From contig CAWJOG010000004.1 of the NCBI GenBank assembly GCA_963844435.1, positions 372,001-436,000 of the forward strand: a stretch of 64,000 nucleotides of DNA, given 5' to 3'. Both the position numbers and the translations under genes were made by a program. The notes under the pieces were generated by a model that ran no database searches, was not told the origin of the DNA, and saw only the letters and a list, made by a program, of their open reading frames with translations. Position 1 is the stretch's first letter, and each line of letters opens with the position of its first letter. Positions 57,055 through 64,000 of this stretch are shown one piece after another. Source of the stretch: JBDSLU01 sp963844435 (GTDB taxonomy: Bacteria > Acidobacteriota > Vicinamibacteria > Vicinamibacterales > Vicinamibacteraceae).

Positions 57055-57583
57055 GTGAGCGTCCCGATTCCGATGCCGTCGCTCGTGGCCTGGCGCTGGG
57101 GACATGTTCCTCAGCGTCAGCGGCGCCAAGGCACGGGTCAAATCAACGGCGAGGCGCAGGACGAGCAAGCACAAGAACGAGATCGAGGTGCTCGGCCTGG
57201 TCCTGGGGCATGCAGGGCAAGCCGTCGCTGGGCGGCGGCGGCGCGACCGGCAAGGCGACGATTCGCGAGCTGCGCATCACGAAGCGCGTCGACAAGGCGT
57301 CCACCGCGTTGATGTCGGCGCTGCGCACCAACGAGCCGATCAAGAAGGCCGTGCTGACCATCCGCAAGGCCGGCAAGACGCCGCTCGAGTACCTGATCAT
57401 CAAGATCGAGGACGGCCGCGTGATGTCGCTCGACATCGAGGCCGGCGACGCGGCGAACGCTCCGGCGATCTTCGAGCGCTCGCCTTTTCGTTCAACAAGA
57501 TCACCGTCGAGTACACGCCGCAGGGCCCCGACGGCAACGCGCTGGGCGCCACGAGCTTCGAGGACGAATGGACGGCGGGCTGA
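57055..57583 (+). CDS. hcp: Hcp tube protein, second copy (frameshifted)
   Basis: A second, divergent Hcp: DMFLSVSGAKARG, INGEAQD, HKNEIEVLGWSWGMQGKPSL, ATIRELRITKRVDKASTALM, TIRKAGKTPLEYLIIKIEDG and LAFSFNKITVEYTPQGPDGN. The GTG at 57055, with GGAGG 7 nt before it, gives a proline-rich leader (VSVPIPMPSL) absent from the first copy. Several indels affect the first 150 bp. The two copies share the fold but are clearly different sequences, so they may form mixed tubes or carry different cargo. Confidence 0.88.
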
Positions 57584-57587
57584 GGCC

Positions 57588-58442
57588 ATGACGCTTGTCG
57601 AGGCGGCCGAACGGACCTGCAAGGGCGGCGATCCCGCGCGCCGCGCTGGCGCGCCTGCAGGAAGAGGTTCGCGCGCGGCCGGCCGACGCCAAGCTTCGCG
57701 TCTTCCTCTTCCAGCTGCTCTGCGTCCTCGGCCAGTGGGAGCGCGCCCTCAACCAGCTGAAGGTCGCGTCCGAGCTCGATGCCGCTCGCGCTGCCGATGG
57801 CGCAGATCTACGGCGACGCGGTGCGGTGCGAGGCCATCCGCACCGAGGTGTTCGAGGGGCAGAAGTCCCCGATGGTGCTCGGCGAGCCGGAGCAATGGCT
57901 GGCGCTGCTGATCGAGTCCCGGCTGCTCGGCGGACGCGGCGAGGCCGCCCACGCGGAGGAACTGCGGCCAGCGCGCCTTCGAGGAGGCGCCGGCCTCGAG
58001 CGGCGACGATCGACGGCCGGCCGTTCGAATGGATCGCCGACGCCGATTCACGGCTCGGCCCGGTGATGGAGGCCATCATCAACGGCCGCTACTACTGGGT
58101 GCCCGTTCTCGCGCCTCAGCGCCGATCACGCATCGAAGCCCCGGAGGATCTGCGCGATCTCGTGTGGATGCCGGCGCAACTGCGAGTTCGACAACGGCGG
58201 CGAGTCGCTGGCGCTGATCCCGACGCGCTATCCCGGGCTCGGAAGCGTCTGACGACGGCGCGCATCGCGCTGGCGCGCAAGACCACGTGGGAGCCGATCG
58301 CCGAGGACGCCTACTGCGGCCTCGGCCAGCGCCTCATCGCGACCGACGCCGGCGAGACCCCGATTCTCGACATCCGCGCCATCTCGATCACGCAGCGACG
58401 GCGGTCCGGCGCCGGAAGGCCCGGGCGCCGGACCATGCCTGA
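57588..58442 (+). CDS. tagJ: T6SS accessory protein TagJ (ImpE) (frameshifted)
   Basis: TagJ binds the N-terminus of TssB and is thought to assist sheath recycling by ClpV. MTLVEAAERT and ARLQEEVRARPADAKLRVFL-FQLLCVLGQWERALNQLKVA are the typical TPR-like opening. IDGRPFEWIADADSRLGPVM-EAIINGRYYWVPV, DLRDLVWMPAQ, ALIPTRYPG and ISI near the end match ImpE. About seven indels. The likely stop is TGA at 58440, overlapping the next start at 58435. Confidence 0.85.
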
Positions 58443-58958
58443 GCAGCGCCCCCCGGAGGACGCAGCTGCAGCCAGCGCTGCTCGACCGCCTGACCGACGA
58501 GGAGCCGGACAAGAAGCTCGAACCGCGCCAGCGAGCGGGTGATCTCGAAGCGGCGCATGCGCGAGGCGGTGCTGCGCGATCTGGCCTGGCTGTTCAACAC
58601 CACGCGCCTCGACCCGGACATGGATCCGCGTGACGCTTCCGTACGCGCGGCGCTCGGTGATCAACTACGGCCTGCCGGCGCTCTCCGGCAAGACGGCATC
58701 GTCGATCGAGCTGACCGACCTGGAACGCGCCGTCCGGCAGGCCATACTGGACTTCGAGCCGCGCATCCTCGCCGCGTCGCTGCGCGTGCGGGCGCTCGAG
58801 TCCGGTCAGCTTCGAGCACCACAACGTCATCGGCGTCGAAATCTCCGGGCAGCTCTGGGCGCAGCCCGTGCCGATCGAACTGCTGGTCCGGACCGAGATC
58901 GATCTCGAGACCGGGCAGGTGGAGGTCGCCGATCTCGCGCCGGTCGCGGGTTGCCTGA
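58435..58958 (+). CDS. tssE: Type VI baseplate protein TssE (frameshifted)
   Basis: TssE is the gp25-like baseplate wedge subunit. From the ATG at 58435: LQPALLDRLTDEEPDKK, ISKRRMREAVLRDLAWLFNT, TLPYARRSVINYGLPALSGK, IELTDLERAVRQAILDFEPR, VIGVEISGQLWAQPVPIELL and VRTEIDLETGQVEVADL. The EPR motif of gp25-like proteins (DFEPRI) is present. Four or more indels. The TGA at 58956 overlaps the tssF ATG. Confidence 0.86.
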
Positions 58959-60859
58959 TGGATCCCCGGCTGCTGCAGTACTACAACCTCGAGCTGCAGC
59001 ACCTCCGCGAGATGGGCGCCGAGTTCGCCGCAGCAGTTCCCCAAGATCGCCGCGCGGCTCGGCATGAGCGGCCTCGAGGTCGCCGATCCCGTACGTGGAA
59101 CGGCTGCTCGAAGGGGTCGGCGTTCCTCGCGGCGCGGGTGCAGCTGAAGCTGGACGCCGAGTTCCCGCGCTTCACCCAGGCGCTGCTCGAGATCGTCTAT
59201 CCGCACTACCTCGCGCCGACGCCGTCGATGCTCGTGGCGCAGCTGCATCCCGACAAGAACGAGCCGACCCTGGCCGGCGGCACGCGGATCGTGCCGCGCG
59301 GCACGACGCTGCACTCGCTGGTCGGTCCCGACGACGCGACCGCGTGTGAGTTCCGCACGGCGCACGACGTGACGCTGCTGCCGGTCGAAGTCGCGTCGGC
59401 GAGCTACTTCTCGTTTGCGCCCGACCTGCCGCTCAACACGCTGCCGATCGCGCAGCGGATCAAGGGCGGCCTTCGCATCCGGCTGAAGACGACCGCCGGT
59501 CTGAAGTTCGACGCAGACGACGATCGATCGCCTGTGTTTCTACCTGGCCGGGCGCGACGACGTCGCCAACAAGCTGCTCGAGCTGTGCCTCGGGGCCGGA
59601 CTCGGCGTGCTGGTGCGGCCGATCGGCGACCGGTCCACCGACGTCATCGCTGCTGCCGGCGTCCGCGATCCGGCCGGTCGGGTTCACGGACCAGGAAGCG
59701 CTGCTGCCGCGTCAGCGTGCGGTCGTTTCAGGGCTATCGGCTGCTGCAGGAGTACTTCGCGTTTCCCGCAGCGCTATCGCTTCATCGAGCTGACCGGGCT
59801 GGCATCGAGCATCCGCCGCGTGCAGGGAAACGAGCTCGAGCTGGTGCTGCTGGTCGGGCGCGGCGATGCCACGCTCGAGAGCGTCGTCGACGGGTCGAAC
59901 CTGCAGCTGTTCTGCACGCCGGCGATCAACCTGTTCGAGAAGCCGCGCATCGATCGGATTCACGTGAACGACTCGACCTACGAGTTCCACGTGGTCGCCG
60001 ACCGCACCCGGCCGCTGGATTTCGAGATCTACCAGGTGACCAACGTCGTCGGGCATGGCGCCGGCGACGACAGCGAGCAGCAGTTCCTGCCCTTCTACTC
60101 GGCAGTCGAGCACCGACGTCGAGCGATCCGCAGTCGGCCTACTTCACGACGCGCCGGGAGCCGCGCCTGATTCCGCCGGACCAGCGGCGGTCGGGCCTCG
60201 CGATCGAGCTACATCGGCAGCGAGGTGTTCCTCTCGCTGGTCGATTCCGAGGCAGGCGCCCTATTCCGCCAGACCTGCGGCAGCTCTCGATGCAGGCGCT
60301 GTGCACCAATCGCGACCTGCGCGCTGCAGATGCCGATGGGGCTCGGCGAGACAGCGACTTCTCGCTGAACATCGCCGCGCCGGTGACGAGCGTGCGGGTG
60401 GTCAGCGGGCCGAGCCGGCCGTATTCGGCGGTGGCCGACGGCGCGATCGCCTGGCGCGCGATCAGCCATCTGTCGCTCAATTACCTGTCGCTCGTCGACG
60501 CGAACGAGCAGCAGGGGGCGACGGCGCTGCGCGACTGCTCGAGCTCTACGCGACCACCACCGATATCGAGCGCCAGGCGCCAGATCGACGGCATTCGAGT
60601 CGGTGAGCGTCGCGCCGCGTCGTCCGCCGGCTGCCGGCGCGCGGCCCGATCGCCTTCGGGCGCGGGGTCGAAATCACGGTGGACGTCGACGAGATGGCGT
60701 TCGAGGGCGGCAGCGCCTTTCTGCTCGGCGCGGTGCTGGACCGCTACTTCGCGCGCTACGTGTCGATCAACTCGGTCACCGAAACGGTGCTGCGATGCGC
60801 AGACCCGAGGCGAGATCAACCGATGGACGCCAAACTGGGGCACGAGACCGACGCTCTGA
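58958..60859 (+). CDS. tssF: Type VI baseplate protein TssF (frameshifted)
   Basis: TssF is the large wedge subunit, working with TssG and TssE. MDPRLLQYYNLELQHLREMG-AEFA is the typical N-terminus, followed by FPKIAARLGM, DPYVERLLEGVAFLAARVQL, FPRFTQALLEIVYPHYLAPT, PSMLVAQLHPDK, RFIELTGLASSIRRVQGNEL, LFCTPAINLFEKPRIDRIHV, LRQLSMQALCTNRDL and AFEGGSAFLLGAVLDRYFAR with the terminal GEINRWTPNWGTRPTL. About 630 residues, normal. Roughly twelve indels. Its end overlaps tssG by 37 bp. Confidence 0.9.
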   Translation: MDPRLLQYYNLELQHLREMGAEFAAAVPQDRRAARHERPRGRRSRTWNGCSKGSAFLAARVQLKLDAEFPRFTQALLEIVYPHYLAPTPSMLVAQLHPDKNEPTLAGGTRIVPRGTTLHSLVGPDDATACEFRTAHDVTLLPVEVASASYFSFAPDLPLNTLPIAQRIKGGLRIRLKTTAGLKFDADDDRSPVFLPGRARRRRQQAARAVPRGRTRRAGAADRRPVHRRHRCCRRPRSGRSGSRTRKRCCRVSVRSFQGYRLLQEYFAFPAALSLHRADRAGIEHPPRAGKRARAGAAGRARRCHARERRRRVEPAAVLHAGDQPVREAAHRSDSRERLDLRVPRGRRPHPAAGFRDLPGDQRRRAWRRRRQRAAVPALLLGSRAPTSSDPQSAYFTTRREPRLIPPDQRRSGLAIELHRQRGVPLAGRFRGRRPIPPDLRQLSMQALCTNRDLRAADADGARRDSDFSLNIAAPVTSVRVVSGPSRPYSAVADGAIAWRAISHLSLNYLSLVDANEQQGATALRDCSSSTRPPPISSARRQIDGIRVGERRAASSAGCRRAARSPSGAGSKSRWTSTRWRSRAAAPFCSARCWTATSRATCRSTRSPKRCCDAQTRGEINRWTPNWGTRPTL

Positions 60860-61902
60860 GCTTCCTGGCGGCCGTCGCCAGGGAGCCGTATCGCTACGAC
60901 TTCTACCAGACGTTGCGACGGCTGGAGTGCCTGTACCCGGACAAGCCGCGCTGGGGCGCCGCGCTCCGTCCGGTCGACGAGCCGGTGCGACTTGGGACAG
61001 GACCCGGACCTGGCGTTCGCGCCGGCGTCCGCTGGCATCGCTCGAGCTCGGGCAGGACGGCGCGCCGCCGCGGCTGCAGGTGAGGCTGTTCGGCCTGCTC
61101 GGGCCGAACGGCCCGCTGCCGATGCACATCACCGAGTACGTGCGCCATCGGCTGCGCCACGCCGGCGATCCGACGCTCAGCCGCTTCCTGGATCTCTTCC
61201 ATCATCGGTTCCTGGCGCTGTTCTACCGCGCCTGGGCGCAGGCGCAGCCGCACGTCAATCGCGATCGGCCCGGGCAGGACCGCTTCCGGGTCTACGTCGG
61301 CGCGTTCGTCGGCGTCGCGCCGCCGCCGCTGCGCGACCGCGACGCGGTGCCCGACCTCGCCAAGCTCTTTCACGCCGGCACCCTGGTGCGCCAGGTGCGC
61401 AACGCCGAAGGACTGGCCGCCATCATCCGGCAGTTCTTCCGCGTGCCGGTCGGCGATCGAGGAGTTCGTCGGCCATTGGCTGGTCCTGGCGCCGGCGCGA
61501 GCGCACGTACCTGCGCCGCGACGGCACGAGCGCTCGGCGCGCGATGCGGTCGTCGGGCGCCCGCGTCTGGGACCATCAGGGCAAGTTCCGCATTCACCTC
61601 GGGCCCGCTGACGCTGGCGCAGTACGAGGCCTTCCTGCCCGCGGCACGGGCCGGCAGCGGCGCCAAGGGCGGCGGGGCGCTGCTCCGGAAGCTGGTGGAC
61701 TGGGTGCGCTTCTATCTCTGTTTCGAGCTCGATTGGGACGTCCGCCTGCGCCTCAAGCGCGACGAGGTGCCGCGCGCTGAAGCTGGGCATGCGCGGCCAA
61801 CTTGGCTGGACGACGTGGCTGGGCACGCGAGCGTCGCGGGCCGACGCCGACGACCTGTGCCTGGATGGCGAAATGTTCGTTGAGAGAGATCGAGTCGCAT
61901 GA
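60823..61902 (+). CDS. tssG: Type VI baseplate protein TssG (frameshifted)
   Basis: TssG pairs with TssF in the wedge. From the ATG at 60823: DALSFLAAVAREPYRYDFYQTLRRLE (split for quoting), YPDKPRWGAALRPVDEPVRL, LQVRLFGLLGPNGPLPMHIT, EYVRHRLRHAGDPTLSRFLD, LFHHRFLALFYRAWAQAQPH and FRVYVGAFVGVAPPPLRDRD. The C-terminus LGMRGQLGWTTWLGTR is characteristic. About six indels, including near 61000, 61462 and 61600. The stop at 61902 overlaps the clpV start (ATGA). Confidence 0.9.
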
Positions 61903-64000
61903 CCGAGATCAGTCGGTCGCAGTTGTTCGGCAAGCTCAACAGCCTGGCGTACAAGGCCATCGAAGGGCGCCACCGTCTTCTGCAAGCTGCGGGGCAACCC
62001 GTACGTCGAGCTGGTGCACTGGATTCAGCAGATCCTGCAGACGCCCGACTCGGACATGCACCGCATCGTCCGGCACTTCGAGGTGGACGCGTCCCGGCTG
62101 GCGAAGGACCTCACCGAGGCGCTGGATCGGCTGCCGCGCGGGGCGACGTCGATCTCGGACTTCTCGACGCACGTCGAGAACGCCGTCGAGCGGGGCTGGG
62201 TCTACGCGACGCTGATGTTCGGCGACGCCCGGGTGCGCACCGGGCACCTGATGGTCGGCATGCTGAAGACGCCGTCGCTGCGCAACGCCCTGCTGGCGAT
62301 CTCGCGGCACTTCGAGGCCGTGAAGGCCGACACGCTGACCGACGAGTTCGCCGCGATCGTCAGCGGATCGCCGGAGGACCGACTCGGCGCGACCGACGGG
62401 TCGACGCTCGCGGCGCCCGGGCGAGGCGAGCGGCGCGATGGCGCCGGCGCAGATGGGCAAGCAGGAGGCGCTGAAGCGCTTCGCCACGAACCTGACCGAG
62501 CGCGCGCGCAAGGGCCAGCTCGATCCGGTCAGCGGCCGCGACGAGGAGATCCGGCAGATCGTCGACATCCTGATGCGGCGGCGGCAGAACAACCCGATCC
62601 TCACGGGCGAGGCCGGCGTCGGCAAGACCGCGGTGGTCGAAGGCTTCGCCGCGCGCATCGCGCGCGGCGACGTGCCGCCGCCGCTGAAGAACGTGCAGGT
62701 CTACACGCTCGACATCGGGCTGCTGCAGGCCGGCGCCAGCATGAAGGGGGAGTTCGAGAACCGCCTGCGCCAGGTGATCGACGAGGTGCAGGCCTCGCCC
62801 GAGCCGATCATCCTGTTCGTGGACGAAGCGCACACGCTGATCGGCGCGGGCGGTGCGGCGGGCACCGGCGACGCGGCGAACCTGCTGAAGCCGGCGCTCG
62901 CGCGCGGCACGCTGCGCACGATCGCCGCCACGACCTGGGCCGAATACAAGAAGTACATCGAGAAGGACCCCGCGCTCACCCGGCGCTTCCAGGTCGTGCA
63001 GGTCCTGGAGCCGAGCGAGGAGAAGGCCACGCTGATGGTGCGCGGCGTGGCGTCGACGCTCGAGAAGCATCACCGCGTCCAGCTGCTCGACGAGGCGCTC
63101 GAGGCCGCGGTCCGGCTGTCGCATCGCTACATTCCGGCGCGCCAGCTGCCGGACAAGGCGGTCAGCCTGCTCGACACGGTGTGCGCGCGCGTGGCCATCA
63201 GCCAGCACGCGGTGCCGCCGCAGCTCGAAGACTGCCGCCGGACGATCGAAGGCGCTGCAGACCGAGCTCGGGATCATCGGCCGCGAAGAGGCCGTCGGCG
63301 TCGACGCCGCCGAGCGCCGGCGCGCCTGCGAAGAGAAGCTCGCCGCCGCAGAGGCGCGGCGCGCCGAGCTCGAGCAGCGCTGGGAAGGCGGAGCAGCAAG
63401 CTCGTCGATCGCCTGCTCGAGATTCGCGCGACGCTCCGGCAGGCGGCCGACGGCAGGCCGGCGGCGCGCCAAGCGGCGGCCATCCGCCGGCCGCCGACGC
63501 CAGCCGAGAGGCACCTGCCGGACGGAGCAGCGGCGACGCGACTGCTCGCCGAGCTCGCCGAGCCTGCAGGCGCAGCTCGCGGCACTGCAGGGCGAGTCGC
63601 CGCTGATCCTGCCGAGCGTCGACGAGCAGGCCGTCGCCTCCGTCGTCGCAGGACTGGACCGGCGTGCCGGTCGGCCGGATGGTGAAGAACGAGGTCGAGA
63701 CGCTGCTGCAACCTGGCCGACACGCTCAACCAGCGCGTCATCGGCCAGCGCCACGCGCTCGAGATGATCGCGCGGCGCATCCACACCTCGCGCGCGAAGC
63801 TCGACAACCCGAACAAGCCGATCGGCGTGTTCATGCTGTGCGGGCCGTCGGGCGTCGGCAAGACCGAGACGGCGCTGACGCTGGCCGAGGCGCTGTACGG
63901 CGGCGAGCAGAACGTCATCACCATCAACATGAGCGAGTTCCAGGAGAAGCACACCGTCTCGACGCTCAAGGGATCGCCGCCCGGCTACGTCGGCTACGGC
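61899..64000 (+). CDS. clpV: T6SS sheath-recycling ATPase ClpV (TssH), 3' end outside window (frameshifted)
   Basis: ClpV is the AAA+ unfoldase that disassembles contracted sheaths. MTEISRSQLFGKLNSLAYKA and VELVHWIQQILQTPDSDMHR are the ClpV-type N-domain. The first ATPase domain has DPVSGRDEEIRQIVDILMRR, NNPILTGEAGVGKTAVVEGF (Walker A), ASMKGEFENRLRQVIDEVQA and PIILFVDEAHTLIGAG (Walker B). The middle coiled coil is split by indels from 63250 on. The second ATPase domain has FMLCGPSGVGKTETALTLAE (Walker A) and NMSEFQEKHTVSTLKGSPPG at the window edge. The main ATPase part (62438-63250) reads cleanly. vgrG and effectors would be expected downstream. Confidence 0.93.

Noticed and set aside
45517..64000. 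The T6SS genes as genuine pseudogenes
   Set aside because: Conserved motifs continue base-perfect in the next frame after nearly every break, without in-frame stops or deletions, and the same indel style affects essential housekeeping genes.
1..64000. CRISPR arrays, rRNA genes, riboswitches or prophage structural genes
   Set aside because: I looked for regularly spaced repeats, conserved rRNA segments, known riboswitch cores and phage-type gene runs and found none that could be supported.

Overview
The window is one contig of a GC-rich bacterium, most likely an acidobacterium (Acidobacteriota, possibly Vicinamibacteria). The pointers are a secreted VWFA-type protein of the acidobacterial family, many small secreted DUF proteins (DUF2911, DUF4920), a multi-module beta-propeller protein, and -10 boxes of the form TATAATCC. 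The assignment is inferred from gene content and codon bias; no rRNA or ribosomal protein is present. Many genes outside the 23-43.6 kb region are broken by single-base indels, mostly +1 insertions, with an intact family-specific sequence continuing in the next frame. I read these as consensus errors of an under-polished long-read assembly, so I give reconstructed gene spans and flag the breaks.

Left chromosomal part (1-22.9 kb): the 3' end of aspartate kinase (lysC), a VWFA protein, a nuclease-like protein with a histone-H1-like tail, the haem genes hemE and hemG, an O-methyltransferase with an export signal, arginase, DUF2911, a monooxygenase-like protein next to an orphan FlhB C-terminal domain, DUF4920, polyphosphate kinase, an HD-GYP/GGDEF cyclic-di-GMP enzyme, a TPR protein, a long secreted propeller protein, a GT-C-like membrane glycosyltransferase, and tRNA-Glu(TTC).

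Middle part (about 22.92-43.73 kb): a probable genomic island. It starts at the 3' end of tRNA-Glu and is bounded by a degenerate direct repeat of about 110 bp whose right copy carries 22 nt of the tRNA-Glu T-arm region. Genes here are almost free of indels and look less GC-extreme. The island holds two trypsin-like proteases, IS3 and IS21 remnants, a CYTH/Ppx polyphosphate pair, secreted hydrolases, a Tat-exported amidase, a LysR-controlled oxidoreductase cluster (aldo/keto reductase, cyclophilin-like protein, cupin, SDR), and an EthD-hydrolase-ECF sigma operon. Three intergenic copies of a 16-codon orphan gene end (WLGVRDGIRNWL[VI]TAA-stop) sit between these modules about 4.4 kb apart and differ almost only at synonymous positions. 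I found no integrase.

Right part (43.97-64 kb): a type VI secretion system operon, all on the + strand: tagH, tssK, tssL (with OmpA domain), tssM, a tagF-pppA fusion, tssA, tssB, tssC, two hcp genes, tagJ, tssE, tssF, tssG and clpV, which runs off the window end. Together these encode the membrane complex, baseplate, sheath, tube and recycling ATPase, plus an FHA/PP2C phospho-regulatory arm. TssJ, VgrG, PAAR, the kinase PpkA and effectors are not in the window.
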